A stretch of DNA of 64,000 nt from Bombilactobacillus mellis (GCF_000967245.1 NZ_KQ033877.1:624770-688769); one strand, 5' to 3'; positions 36,183 to 45,629 are shown, counted from the first letter of the stretch. A program made the numbers and translations. The notes: a model not told the origin generated them from the sequence alone.

Positions 36183-37116
36183 TTTAGGAGGTACTACTAC
36201 TAAGTTTGCCATTATGAGGCCTCAAGGAGAAATTCAACAACGTTGGAGTATTCAAACGGATGTTTTAAATGACGGAAATAATATTATCCCTAATATAATT
36301 GACAGTATTAATCATCATTTACAATTATATCAAATGTCTGCGAAACAATTTCAAGGAATCGGTATTGGCACTCCCGGAAGTGTGGATTATCAAACTGGAA
36401 TGGTCGATAGTGCTTTTAACCTTAATTGGGATCGACCGATGGCTTTGAAAGAACAAATTGAACTTCATACTAACATTCCAGTACAAGTGGAAAATGATGC
36501 CAATGTTGCCGCTTTAGGCGAACGCTGGCTGGGAGCCGGCAAGAATGCGGATAATGTAGCTTTTGTCACCTTAGGAACTGGTGTGGGCGGCGGAATTATT
36601 ATTAATGGTCAAATCGTCCATGGTCAAGGCGGTTCTGCCGGTGAAATTGGACATATGACAATTAATCCTCAAGGCTATCGTTGTACGTGTGGCAAAAGAG
36701 GCTGTTTGGAAACCGTGGCTTCTGCTACAGGAATCGTTCATGTGGCTCGTGATTATGCTCAAGAATATGCCGGAGATTCCGAATTAAAAGCTAGTTTAGA
36801 TAATGGCGATGATCTTACTGCTAAAGACGTTTTTGACTTAGCTAAGCAAAACGATCCCTTGGCATTAAAGGTAACTCACGTTGTTTGTGATCAGCTGGGT
36901 TTAGCACTGAGTATAGTAGCAGTAACTATCAATCCTCAGTATATAATTATTGGCGGCGGCGTTTCTAATGCAGGAGATTTTCTTTTACAACGGGTTCGAG
37001 AAAGTTATAACCGCTATGTATTTAGTTCAGTAAAAAAGACGACCACTTTAACTCTGGCAACTTTGGGAAATGAAGCAGGAGTAATTGGAGCAGCATCATT
37101 AATATTAAATAAATAA
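36151..37116 (+). CDS. glcK: ROK-family glucokinase
   Basis: Phosphorylates glucose with ATP. 321 aa. The phosphate-binding motif is LLGIDLGGTTTKFAI, the catalytic region ENDANVAALGERWLGAGKNADNV, and the ROK zinc motif CTCGKRGCLETVAS is complete. RBS ggggtg. With the rhomboid and yqgQ this forms the yqgP-yqgQ-glcK order of Bacillus. Confidence 0.95.
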   Translation: MIADPKLLGIDLGGTTTKFAIMRPQGEIQQRWSIQTDVLNDGNNIIPNIIDSINHHLQLYQMSAKQFQGIGIGTPGSVDYQTGMVDSAFNLNWDRPMALKEQIELHTNIPVQVENDANVAALGERWLGAGKNADNVAFVTLGTGVGGGIIINGQIVHGQGGSAGEIGHMTINPQGYRCTCGKRGCLETVASATGIVHVARDYAQEYAGDSELKASLDNGDDLTAKDVFDLAKQNDPLALKVTHVVCDQLGLALSIVAVTINPQYIIIGGGVSNAGDFLLQRVRESYNRYVFSSVKKTTTLTLATLGNEAGVIGAASLILNK

Positions 37117-37132
37117 TCATGAGGTGAAAATT

Positions 37133-37534
37133 GTGTCATTTTGGATTACTTTACTTTTAGTTATTGTAATTTTTTTAGCTTACTATGGAGGTTCTTGGCT
37201 TTATTATCGTTTTCGCGCAAAACAATTGGGTGGAGAATTGGATAATGCTCAATTTGAGTCGACGATGCGTAAAGCCCAATTAGTAGATCTTCGTGAAAAA
37301 AAATATTTTGATTCGGGACATATCTTAGGCGCACGAAACCTTCCTTATACACAACTAAAAATGTGGGTTTCGAAATTACGTAAGGACCTGCCGGTTTATT
37401 TGTACGAGCAGGGAGCGACTTTGAGTATTCGTGCGGCTTTAAAGTTGAAAAAGCTGGGATTTCAAAATATTAAATGGTTAAAAAGCGGATTTAATGAATG
37501 GGAAGGCAAGACTAAAAAAACTACCAAACTTTAA
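37133..37534 (+). CDS. Membrane-anchored rhodanese-like protein lacking the active cysteine
   Basis: 133 aa from GTG 37133 (RBS GAGGTGA at 37121-37127). An N-terminal membrane span (about 3-25) precedes a cytoplasmic rhodanese fold: LVDLREKKYFDSGHILGARNLP is the CH2A-like opening. The active-site loop, normally beginning with Cys, reads YEQGATLS, so sulfur transfer is not expected. Such proteins (YqhL/YibN-like) commonly follow glcK. Confidence 0.85.
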   Translation: MSFWITLLLVIVIFLAYYGGSWLYYRFRAKQLGGELDNAQFESTMRKAQLVDLREKKYFDSGHILGARNLPYTQLKMWVSKLRKDLPVYLYEQGATLSIRAALKLKKLGFQNIKWLKSGFNEWEGKTKKTTKL

Positions 37535-37547
37535 TATTGTCAAAAAA

Positions 37548-37580
37548 GGGCTGGAATCTATTGATTTTTCCAAGCCCTTT
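37548..37580. terminator. Bidirectional terminator, glcK unit / DUF3042
   Basis: GGGCTGGAA pairs with TTCCAAGCCC (37568-37577), flanked by A-run and T-run, between convergent genes. Confidence 0.8.
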
Positions 37581-37624
37581 ATCTTAAATAATATTAAAAT
37601 TTGATAATTTATTTAACTTCCAAA

Positions 37625-37813
37625 TTAATTAGCATGGTGGGCGGAATGCGCTTTGCGGTTGGCCTTGCGACGATTGGCTTCAATTCTATCTTCTTCAGCA
37701 GTAGCGGGTTTAATAACTTTTTGCCGATAGGTTAAAGCTGATCCTAGAACTGCACCCGCAGTTGCTAATGAACCAATGAAAATTCCCTTGATCAAACCAC
37801 TTTTTTGTGCCAT
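37625..37813 (-). CDS. DUF3042 family protein
   Basis: 62 aa. One glycine/alanine-rich membrane span (IKGIFIGSLATAGAVLGSALTY, about 8-29) and a basic charged tail (EEDRIEANRRKANRKAHS). RBS taggaggtag on the minus strand. A conserved small protein of Lactobacillales with unknown role. Divergent from miaA. Confidence 0.85.
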   Translation of the reverse strand: MAQKSGLIKGIFIGSLATAGAVLGSALTYRQKVIKPATAEEDRIEANRRKANRKAHSAHHAN

Positions 37814-37913
37814 GAATGTCTACCTCCTATGATGTTTCAATTTCATTATCAACAACTTAATTAATAATTTCAACTAAAATAACTATATTTTGGCAATGAT
37901 TAGGTGAATAATT

Positions 37914-38840
37914 TTGCAAAAGAAAAAAGCAGTAGTAATTATTGGTCCGACCGCAGTGGGAAAAACAGCTACCAGTATTAAATTAGCCCAGAAATTTAAT
38001 GGTGAGATAATTTCCGGCGATTCAATGCAAATTTATCGACATTTGGATATCGGAACTGCCAAAGTTAAACCAGAAGAAATGGCCGGAATTCGTCATTATT
38101 TATTGGACATTCGTGATGTAGAGCAAAATTATACAGTTTATGAATTTCAGCAGGCTGCCCAAAAGTTAATTGTTCAAATTCTTCAACAGCAACATCTGCC
38201 TTTTATTGTAGGAGGAACAGGTTTTTATATTAAAGCTTTGGTGGACAATCTAAACTTAGGCGGCCCGCATACGGGACAACAATCGGCTTCAATTCGTCAA
38301 CATTATTCACAATTACTGGAATTATTGGGAAAAGATAAGTTATGGCAGATTTTACGCCAGCGTGATCCGCAAGCAGCTGCCCAAATTTCACCCCAAAACA
38401 GCCGACGTGTGATTCGAGCTTTGGAAGTCTTGGATGTAACTGGAGAGCCGTTTAGCCAACAACAGCAAAGCCAAGCTGAAATTGAATATTTGATAATTGG
38501 CTTAACAACTGAGCGTCAATTATTATATCAGCGCATTAATCAGCGGGTAGATTTAATGTTGCAAGCGGGATTGCAAGCGGAGGCAGCCTGGCTTTATGAA
38601 AGAAGAAATCAAGTGCCGCAGGCAAGCCAAGGTATTGGGTATAAGGAGTTTTTCCCTTATTTTGCTGGTAATATAACTTCTCAAGAGGCAGTAACTTTAA
38701 TTAAGCGCAATTCACGGCGTTTTGCTAAACGGCAATTAACATATTTTCGTCATCAATTGACAGTGCACTGGTTTGATATTGTCAGACACCCGCAACAACT
38801 ACAACAAATCAGTGCATTAATTAAGAAATTTCAGGAGTAA
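37914..38840 (+). CDS. miaA: tRNA dimethylallyltransferase
   Basis: Adds dimethylallyl to A37 of tRNAs reading UNN codons. 308 aa from TTG 37914 (RBS aggtg). P-loop IGPTAVGKTATS, GDSMQIYRHLDIGTAK, and GTGFYIKAL are the family motifs. Next to the ynbB-like gene as in Bacillus and lactobacilli. Confidence 0.96.
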   Translation: MQKKKAVVIIGPTAVGKTATSIKLAQKFNGEIISGDSMQIYRHLDIGTAKVKPEEMAGIRHYLLDIRDVEQNYTVYEFQQAAQKLIVQILQQQHLPFIVGGTGFYIKALVDNLNLGGPHTGQQSASIRQHYSQLLELLGKDKLWQILRQRDPQAAAQISPQNSRRVIRALEVLDVTGEPFSQQQQSQAEIEYLIIGLTTERQLLYQRINQRVDLMLQAGLQAEAAWLYERRNQVPQASQGIGYKEFFPYFAGNITSQEAVTLIKRNSRRFAKRQLTYFRHQLTVHWFDIVRHPQQLQQISALIKKFQE

Positions 38841-38845
38841 ATTTA

Positions 38846-40096
38846 ATGGATTGGAAACAGAAATTACCTATCAAAATTCAGCAGGCAGTGCAAAAGGTTG
38901 ACCAACAAATTCAGCCGCAAATTGAAGAAATTAATCGACGCATTGATAATAATCAAGCTAAAGTTTTAGAGGCTTTTACTGATCAACACGTAGCTGAAAG
39001 TCATCTGAGCGGGTCTACGGGCTATGGTCATTTTGATGAAGGCCGCCAGACTTTAGATAAAGTCTATGCCCAAGTGTTTAAAACACCAGCTGCTTTGGTC
39101 AGACCTCAATTTGTTTCGGGTACACATACAATTGCTGTCGGCTTATTTGGCTGTTTAAAGCCTGGGCAAAAATTATTATATATAACCGGTAAGCCTTACG
39201 ATACTTTACAAGAAGTAATCGGGAAAAATGCCCAGCAGCCAGGATCATTAAAAGAATACGGTGTTCAATTTAAATATCAGCCGTTAAACGCTCAAAAAAA
39301 TGTTGACTATGAGCATTTAGATGCGACTTTGCAGGAATTTCAGCCGGATGTTGTAGCAATTCAACGTTCTCGCGGTTATGAAGTACGTCCTAGTTATACC
39401 GTAAACCAGATTGCTGCAATGATTAGTTTTGTTAAACAGCGTTGCCCTCAGACGATTATTTTTGTGGACAATTGTTATGGCGAATTTTCGGAAGAGCACG
39501 AACCCACCGAATATGGTGCCGATTTAATGGCGGGTTCTTTATATAAAAATGCTGGCGGAGGCCTAGCTACTACCGGCGGTTACTTGGTTGGTCGAAAAGA
39601 CTTAATAGAACAAGCTGCTATTCGACTAACAGCTCCGGGTATTGGAAGCCAAGAAGGAGCAACAGGACCTTATTTGCGTGGAATGATTGAAGGATTCTTT
39701 TTAGCACCACAAGTAACGGGTAATGCCATTAAAGGAGCTATTTTTACAGCGGCACTTTTAGAACAACTAGGTTTTGAAGTGACTCCAAAATGGAACGAAG
39801 AACGTACTGATCTGATTCAGACAATCGTCTTGGGCAGTGGAGAAAAAATGGTACAATTTGCCCGCGCAATTCAAAAGTATTCACCCATTGACTCCTTTGT
39901 CAGCCCGGAAGCCAGTGAAATGGACGGTTATGAGGACAAAATAATTATGGCTGCGGGTACTTTTGTTGAAGGTTCGACCATTGAATTATCGGCTGATGGT
40001 CCTTTACGTCCACCTTATGCTTTGTATTTACAGGGTGGTTTAACTTATTCACATGTGCGTATTGCGGTGGCCAGAGCTTGTGCAGAAATTTTATAG
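38846..40096 (+). CDS. ynbB: PLP-dependent methionine gamma-lyase family / aluminium resistance protein (YnbB)
   Basis: 416 aa fold-type I PLP enzyme of the family annotated as aluminium resistance. The expected PLP lysine is in the GSLYKNAGGGLATTGGY segment (about K234), with the upstream Asp in FVDNCYGEF. Substrate not established. It precedes glnR, the Bacillus ynbB-glnR-glnA order. Confidence 0.88.
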   Translation: MDWKQKLPIKIQQAVQKVDQQIQPQIEEINRRIDNNQAKVLEAFTDQHVAESHLSGSTGYGHFDEGRQTLDKVYAQVFKTPAALVRPQFVSGTHTIAVGLFGCLKPGQKLLYITGKPYDTLQEVIGKNAQQPGSLKEYGVQFKYQPLNAQKNVDYEHLDATLQEFQPDVVAIQRSRGYEVRPSYTVNQIAAMISFVKQRCPQTIIFVDNCYGEFSEEHEPTEYGADLMAGSLYKNAGGGLATTGGYLVGRKDLIEQAAIRLTAPGIGSQEGATGPYLRGMIEGFFLAPQVTGNAIKGAIFTAALLEQLGFEVTPKWNEERTDLIQTIVLGSGEKMVQFARAIQKYSPIDSFVSPEASEMDGYEDKIIMAAGTFVEGSTIELSADGPLRPPYALYLQGGLTYSHVRIAVARACAEIL

Positions 40097-40100
40097 TTAA

Positions 40101-40117
40101 TGTCATCAAAGCTGACA
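40101..40117 (+). promoter_or_regulatory. GlnR operator
   Basis: TGTCATCAAAGCTGACA matches the GlnR/TnrA box TGTNA-N7-TNACA exactly. It lies 7 bases upstream of the -35 of the glnRA promoter. Confidence 0.9.
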
Positions 40118-40124
40118 TGAATAG

Positions 40125-40153
40125 TTGACTCCCGAAATATTAATTGCTATATT
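40125..40153 (+). promoter_or_regulatory. Promoter of glnRA
   Basis: TTGACT (40125-40130) and TATATT (40148-40153), spacer 17. The open frame of glnR extends back over this promoter, so starts upstream of 40179 are excluded. Confidence 0.85.
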
Positions 40154-40178
40154 TAGTCTAGGTTCGAGGTCAAGAGTG

Positions 40179-40541
40179 ATGAATGAAAAACAAATTCGCA
40201 GATCTATTGCTATATTACCAGTAAGTTCGACAGCAAAGCTGACAGGACTAACTCCGCGCCAGCTCAGATATTATGAAAAATTTGGTTTGGTTCATCCGTG
40301 TCGCAGTCAGGGAAATCAAAGGCTGTATTCGTTGAATGATATTGACCGTTTGTTAGATATTAAAGAATATCTGGATTCGAAGATGACCATGGCCGAAGTG
40401 AAAAGGGTGTTAAGTAAGCACTCTTACGCTGATAAGGCCCATCAAACCAATCTGAGTGATTCTGCTGCGCGTAAGATTTTTAGTAATGAGATGCTGCGTA
40501 TTGGTCGTTGGAATACTCATGATTCGAATAATATATATTGA
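40179..40541 (+). CDS. glnR: MerR-family nitrogen regulator GlnR
   Basis: Represses nitrogen genes when glutamine is plentiful, with feedback-inhibited GlnA as co-regulator. 120 aa from ATG 40179 (RBS gaggtcaagag). The MerR winged helix is STAKLTGLTPRQLRYYEKFGLVHPCRS...NQRLYSLNDIDRLL. The C-terminal tail, which senses GlnA, is short and ends DSNNIY. An operator lies in its own promoter. Confidence 0.93.
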   Translation: MNEKQIRRSIAILPVSSTAKLTGLTPRQLRYYEKFGLVHPCRSQGNQRLYSLNDIDRLLDIKEYLDSKMTMAEVKRVLSKHSYADKAHQTNLSDSAARKIFSNEMLRIGRWNTHDSNNIY

Positions 40542-40559
40542 TGAGGAGATTAATATTAT

Positions 40560-41900
40560 ATGGCCACTACAAAGTATACTGCTGCAGATATTCGTAAAAT
40601 TGCCCAAGAAGAAGATGTTGCTTTTTTAAGGTTGATGTTTACTGATATCAATGGAATTATTAAAAATGTAGAGTTACCTATTGACCAATTGGATAAAGTT
40701 TTAGCTAATAAAGCAACCTTGGATGGTTCGTCAATTGATGGTTTTGTTCGCATTGAAGAAAGCGATATGCTTTTATATCCGGATCTCAATACTTGGCTTA
40801 TTTTTCCTTGGAGCTCTGAGCATGGCAAAGTGGCTCGCTTGATTTGTGATATTCATACATCTGAAGGCGATGAGTTTACTGGTGATCCGCGGAATAATTT
40901 ACGCAGAATAGTTGAAAAGATGCATCAAGCAGGTTTTTCAGCCTTCAATATTGGACCGGAACCGGAATTCTTTTTATTTAAATTAGACGAAAAGGGACAG
41001 CCGACATTAAATCTCAATGATAATGGCGGCTATTTTGATTTAGAGCCCGTAGATCTGGGTGAAAATTGTCGTCGGGATATTGTATTAGAATTAGAAAAAA
41101 TGGGATTTGAAGTTGAGGCCAGTCATCATGAGGTCGCACCTGGCCAGCATGAAATTGATTTTAAATACGCTGATGCTATCGAAGCCGCTGATAATATTCA
41201 AACTTTTAAATTAGTAGTGCGAACAGTAGCCCGTAAACATGGGTTACATGCTACCTTTATGCCTAAACCTTTGGAAGGAATTAATGGTTCGGGGATGCAT
41301 ATTAATATGTCATTATTTAATGAGAATGGTAATGTTTTTTATGATGAACATAGTAAAAATCAATTATCACAAACTATGATGTATTTTCTAAATGGATTAA
41401 TGCAGCACGCGCGTGGCCTTACTGCCATTAATAATCCTACAGTAAATTCTTACAAACGATTGGTTCCCGGCTTTGAGGCACCAGTTTATATTGCTTGGTC
41501 AGGTAAAAATCGTTCTCCTTTAATTCGGATTCCCATGGCTCGAAAGACCGGTACTCGTCTGGAGATGCGTAGCGTAGATCCAACAGCTAACCCGTATTTA
41601 GCAATTGCTGCGATCTTAGCTTGTGGTTTACAAGGAATTAAGGAGCAGAAGGATCCAGTTGCGCCTGTGAATCGGAATATTTATACTATGACCGAAGAGG
41701 AACGCCACGCTAACGGAATTTATGATTTACCATCTACTTTGCATAATGCAGTTAAAGCCTTAAAAGAGGATCCGGTGGTTATTAGTTCAATGGGAGAACA
41801 TCTTTATAAGAGTTTTGTAGATTCTCGAGAGTTAGAGTGGTCAGCTTATCGTCAAACTGTTTCAAAATGGGAATGTGATCAATACTTGAAACGATTTTAA
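40560..41900 (+). CDS. glnA: Glutamine synthetase type I
   Basis: Makes glutamine from glutamate, ammonia and ATP. 446 aa, the short GSI-alpha form without the adenylylation loop. Motifs: [52 protein letters not shown] and [12 protein letters not shown]. Second gene of the glnRA operon; RBS gaggag. Confidence 0.97.
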   Translation: MATTKYTAADIRKIAQEEDVAFLRLMFTDINGIIKNVELPIDQLDKVLANKATLDGSSIDGFVRIEESDMLLYPDLNTWLIFPWSSEHGKVARLICDIHTSEGDEFTGDPRNNLRRIVEKMHQAGFSAFNIGPEPEFFLFKLDEKGQPTLNLNDNGGYFDLEPVDLGENCRRDIVLELEKMGFEVEASHHEVAPGQHEIDFKYADAIEAADNIQTFKLVVRTVARKHGLHATFMPKPLEGINGSGMHINMSLFNENGNVFYDEHSKNQLSQTMMYFLNGLMQHARGLTAINNPTVNSYKRLVPGFEAPVYIAWSGKNRSPLIRIPMARKTGTRLEMRSVDPTANPYLAIAAILACGLQGIKEQKDPVAPVNRNIYTMTEEERHANGIYDLPSTLHNAVKALKEDPVVISSMGEHLYKSFVDSRELEWSAYRQTVSKWECDQYLKRF

Positions 41901-41907
41901 ATAGTTA

Positions 41908-41936
41908 TTGACAATTGGTACTATTATTTCTATAAT
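41908..41936 (+). promoter_or_regulatory. Consensus promoter of tRNA-Arg
   Basis: TTGACA (41908-41913) and TATAAT (41931-41936), spacer 17, 11 bases before the tRNA. Confidence 0.93.
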
Positions 41937-41947
41937 AGTACTTGTTT

Positions 41948-42021
41948 GTCGCAGTGGCTCAGCTGGATAGAGCAACGGTCTTCTAAACCGTAGGTCGTGA
42001 GTTCGAATCTCACCTGCGACA
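41948..42021 (+). tRNA. tRNA-Arg (TCT)
   Basis: 74 bases fold into a complete cloverleaf. Acceptor GTCGCAG (41948-41954) pairs with CTGCGAC (42014-42020), discriminator A 42021. Anticodon stem ACGGT/ACCGT with loop CTTCTAA, anticodon TCT at 41982-41984, reads AGA/AGG. T loop GTTCGAATC. The 3' CCA is not encoded. A single-gene unit with its own promoter and terminator. Confidence 0.96.
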
Positions 42022-42035
42022 TTTTAAACTTTTTT

Positions 42036-42069
42036 AACCACAATTCGATTAACGGGTTGTGGTTTTTAT
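42036..42069 (+). terminator. Terminator of tRNA-Arg
   Basis: AACCACAA (42036-42043) pairs with TTGTGGTT (42057-42064), then T-rich. Confidence 0.9.
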
Positions 42070-42346
42070 TTTGCCTGGAAATACTGATGTGACAAGTGTT
42101 TGACCTATGTTGAAATAAAAATATTTTTAATGCACTAGAATAGTTTTGTAAAAAGATAGTATTATAAGCTTTTGAAGTGCAGTAAAAACAGCAACATTCT
42201 GTATTCTGTCGATCGCCTATTATTATTTATACAAATTAGGAAAAACATTTCAGTGAGTGTTTAATTATATTTACGATGGATAAGAGAGAAAATATCTCAT
42301 GTTACTAAAAAAAAGAGTAAGTCAATTTGAGATTTAAAATATATTT

Positions 42347-42381
42347 AACCATAATCCAACTAAAGGATTGTGGTTTTTTCG
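42347..42381 (+). terminator. Second tRNA-type terminator, about 300 bases downstream
   Basis: AACCATAATCC (42347-42357) pairs with GGATTGTGGTT (42365-42375), then T. It closely resembles the tRNA-Arg terminator, though no gene lies between the two. Confidence 0.8.
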
Positions 42382-42936
42382 ATGACTACTATAGATTAAT
42401 GATCCATCCGACCTTTTAACAAAAGTTTTTTCAGATGAAATTTTTGATTTTAGCTTTATGAAGAAGATTTTATTTTTTATTGATACAAAGGAAGACGGTT
42501 AAATTATTTCCACTAAAATAAATACTATTGGCGCAAGTCAAAATAGTAATCAATTTTAGATTGATAGGTAATTTTTGTAGAAATAACCACTTGTAAATTA
42601 TTGAAAATCATTTCATTTTTAGAGGTTAAAGCCATAGTCTCATTTATAAAATTTTAAAATTATTGCTTCTAATTTAAAATTATGAGTATCAAAAATAAAG
42701 TTTCGTGATTCTGCTTTGTCGTACATAAATATATCACTTCTAGTACTAAAAGTTCGAAATCAAAGTTTATTAATATTACTAATTCATGATTTATTAGTTG
42801 CTTTACAAGTAGATATTATTGCTAATAGATTAATAAAATCTAAGCCTTAGTTTAATTAGGCCGATATCGACCAATAATCAATTATTATTAAAAAAGTGTG
42901 ATATCGAATATTATAAAAAAACAATTACTGATATAG
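42382..42936. other. A+T-rich stretch with no recognisable gene
   Basis: About 550 bases, visibly richer in A+T than the core genes. All frames are broken by frequent stops and no ribosome binding site with a following frame stands out. One 50-codon open stretch (about 42690-42847) resembles nothing I recognise. Probably decayed or non-coding DNA of the accessory pocket. Confidence 0.6.
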
Positions 42937-42965
42937 TTGACAGTGATAAAGAATTAAGATATTGT
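42937..42965 (+). promoter_or_regulatory. Promoter of the surface protein gene
   Basis: TTGACA (42937-42942) and TATTGT (42960-42965), spacer 17. It leaves an untranslated leader of about 85 bases. Confidence 0.6.
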
Positions 42966-43055
42966 CTAGTTATTATTAAGATTATTAAAAAAGCTGTATT
43001 TTTTTTGATGAAACATAAGTTGGAAATAAAAACTTTGAGGAGAGAGGTGATTTGT

Positions 43056-45629
43056 ATGAAATGGATGTCAAAATTTTTATTAATACTTGTACTCATTAGT
43101 AATTTTATAGTGAATGTAAGCTCGGTAGCTGCAACTGATATAAACACTGGCGTTACTACTAGTCTCGAAAATGAAAACGATTTTTTAAATTCTTTAAAAG
43201 AATCCCAAGTATTTTTACCAGATCAACGAGAATCATTAACACAAAAAAATCAAACATTGACGAGCTTAATGCAGCCGCTAAATCAGCTTAAGCAGTCAGA
43301 GGGAATTCCTTCAACAACAATCAAAAAAGGAGATTTTGAACTTAATGGCAATTATAGTTTTGATGATACAGCTGATTCAGGTTCTGTAAAATTAAATTGG
43401 GATAAGTTGCCTAATTTGGCTGATGGTTATAAAGTTAAAAGAAGCACAGATAATGAAAAGTGGGAAGAAATTTCAACCAATTATGGTAAAAAAGTTAAAA
43501 TTTTAAATGTTTATCCAAAAGATGCTAACTTAGATGCTGACTTTCTGATAGGTTGGATGGCAAAAATTAATGCTGAAAATTCAATTGCAGTTGAGTCTGT
43601 ACCCTTAAGTGATTTTAATAATAATCCTGATAAGTATTTAAAAGCTGATGATGGTAGTTATAAATATGATGGTTTATATTTTGGCTCTGCTGATTCTAAT
43701 GGAGGGTGGGTCGCTGGTGTTAATGATTTAACAGAAAAATCACAACCAGTGGTAGCAAAATTTGCTGATACTGGCCGCTCAATTATTTTAGGACATGATA
43801 CTATAACTACTGCTGGACAGGGCGGGCACCCATGGTTTAATAAATTTGCTCCCAAGTTGGATCTTTGGGTGAGAGGTTTACAAAATCAGAATAATGATTA
43901 TACAATGGGGACTAATCACATTTGGCTTAGCGGAACACAAGTTAAATTTATTGATCCCAATGGAGATTTAGCTCAATATCCTAATAAAGGTCTTCCAGAG
44001 GTAATGGATATTCAGCAAACTCATACAGTTGATCAATATTATTTGTATAATTCAGATGCTATCCGTTGGATGGTATTTTTGCCTACTTTTAGTAATAATG
44101 GTAGTGGTTCATTTAATGAACCTGATTACTTATATGATAGACAGGGCAAAAAAGTTGGTGATGATAATTGGTATCTAATTACTAAAAACAACTATGCTAT
44201 GATCCAAACTGGACATACTACAGGTGCTTGTACCCCTGATGAAGCAAAAATTATTGCTAATACAATTTATTATACTAGTACTTTAAATACTAGTAATTCA
44301 GGTACAGATCCTAAAGCTAATGATAAAGCGGCACCAAATGCCCCCACCTTGACTTCGAATGATACTAATAATGATAAATTTGATCTTACTATTAATAGTC
44401 AGGATAATCCCTCTTATTACTATTATCAGGTCACCGGTAATGTTAATGATAAGACTACTAATAAACTTACTCCAAAATCTTCAGATGTGATTCAACAACA
44501 GGCTTTAAGTGATATTAAGGGTTACTTTTATGCTATTGACAGCAACTCTAATCCTGGTACCAACGCTGCTAACGTCAAATATAAAGATTCTGATCCTTCT
44601 AAAGTAGATACATCGGCAGCCAATTTTTTAAAGGTTACTCAGCCTAATACTAACGGTAATAGCGCTACTTTAACTAATCAACAATTACTGAAAAATTCAA
44701 AAAATTATATTCATGTTGTAGCAGTAGATCGAGATAATAATATTTCTACAGTTCAAACTCAAAAGATTAGTGACCTAGTTCCTAGTAAGAGGTCTGTTAG
44801 GGTTAAAGTTTGGATGGATAGTAATTATAATGGGATAATTGACACTAATGAAAAGATTAAAGCTAATATGCCAATTCATATCTTTAAAAAGAACACTGAT
44901 GATTCATATGAAGAGCTTCAACAAACTAGCAACAGTAATATCACTGGCGATGATGGGACTTGCTCTGTTAACAACTTACAATCTAATACTTATTATGTGG
45001 GTTTAAAGATAAGTGACTGTAGAGCGATGTTTCCTACTGTAAGCGGTGGTAAGTCTATTTCTCAATTAATTAATAATAAAGCTAACACTATTTCACATGA
45101 TAACTATTTCTTAACAACAGCGATTATTGTCAATAAAGATAATGATAATAGAACTGTTAATTTAGGTCTGATTGACCAATTAGGCTTTATTAGTATTACA
45201 AAGCTGCCCCAGCTGAATTTTGGCATTAGTTTAATACCTTATGCTGGAAGTATAAGTTTACCGAATCCGAATAAGGATGAAAATACATTAACGATAAATG
45301 ATAACCGGACTAGTTTACAGACCGACTTGGCTGATTATTTTGTTCCTTATAAAGTCAACATTCAATTGAGTGCTTTCAAACAGGGGAAAGAAAAGGGATT
45401 GCAAGGGTCTTCTATCACGTTAACTTTCCCTAATGAGAACACAGTTACGGTCTCTTCAGAACAGACTGATAAACAGTTGTTGTTAACGCAACAACCGTCC
45501 CAAAATACAGAAGATACTACTAAGTTTAAAAATATTTCTCTTAATGTACCTCAAAAATCTATCGCGACTATAATTAAACCTGGAACTTATACTGCAACTA
45601 TTACCTACGAAATAGAGGATACTCCTTAA
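43056..45629 (+). CDS. Large secreted multidomain surface protein with WxL-like C-terminus
   Basis: 857 aa from ATG 43056 (RBS gaggagagaggtg). A signal peptide spans 1-28 (FLLILVLISNFIVNVSSVAA). A fibronectin-III-like piece is near 105-135, then a DUF5057-like region about 145-410 (VKILNVYP, GHTTGACTPDEAKIIANTIYYT). An SdrD-B/Cna-B-like domain begins near 583 with the calcium-type motif WMDSNYNGIIDTNE. The last 130 residues follow the WxL cell-wall-binding pattern (LTINDNR...GSSITLTFP...ATITY), but the WxL motifs read Y765-K-V767 and Y851-E-I853. No LPxTG anchor. No usual WxL partners (DUF916 protein, LPxTG protein) are nearby. Probably wall-associated; ligand unknown. Confidence 0.82.
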   Translation: MKWMSKFLLILVLISNFIVNVSSVAATDINTGVTTSLENENDFLNSLKESQVFLPDQRESLTQKNQTLTSLMQPLNQLKQSEGIPSTTIKKGDFELNGNYSFDDTADSGSVKLNWDKLPNLADGYKVKRSTDNEKWEEISTNYGKKVKILNVYPKDANLDADFLIGWMAKINAENSIAVESVPLSDFNNNPDKYLKADDGSYKYDGLYFGSADSNGGWVAGVNDLTEKSQPVVAKFADTGRSIILGHDTITTAGQGGHPWFNKFAPKLDLWVRGLQNQNNDYTMGTNHIWLSGTQVKFIDPNGDLAQYPNKGLPEVMDIQQTHTVDQYYLYNSDAIRWMVFLPTFSNNGSGSFNEPDYLYDRQGKKVGDDNWYLITKNNYAMIQTGHTTGACTPDEAKIIANTIYYTSTLNTSNSGTDPKANDKAAPNAPTLTSNDTNNDKFDLTINSQDNPSYYYYQVTGNVNDKTTNKLTPKSSDVIQQQALSDIKGYFYAIDSNSNPGTNAANVKYKDSDPSKVDTSAANFLKVTQPNTNGNSATLTNQQLLKNSKNYIHVVAVDRDNNISTVQTQKISDLVPSKRSVRVKVWMDSNYNGIIDTNEKIKANMPIHIFKKNTDDSYEELQQTSNSNITGDDGTCSVNNLQSNTYYVGLKISDCRAMFPTVSGGKSISQLINNKANTISHDNYFLTTAIIVNKDNDNRTVNLGLIDQLGFISITKLPQLNFGISLIPYAGSISLPNPNKDENTLTINDNRTSLQTDLADYFVPYKVNIQLSAFKQGKEKGLQGSSITLTFPNENTVTVSSEQTDKQLLLTQQPSQNTEDTTKFKNISLNVPQKSIATIIKPGTYTATITYEIEDTP

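Noticed and set aside
40125-40178. GlnR extension of 18 residues
   Set aside because: It covers the -35 and -10 of the glnRA promoter.
41948-42021. Integration site with att repeats at tRNA-Arg
   Set aside because: No integrase and no copy of the tRNA 3' end found on the right side, so an integrated element is not supported.
42690-42847. Possible 50-codon gene in the A+T-rich gap
   Set aside because: No start with ribosome binding site, no family resemblance; length is expected by chance.
42911-43147. 78-codon minus-strand frame over the start of the surface gene
   Set aside because: Runs through the promoter and signal peptide of the surface gene; hydrophobic stretch is the antisense of the signal peptide.
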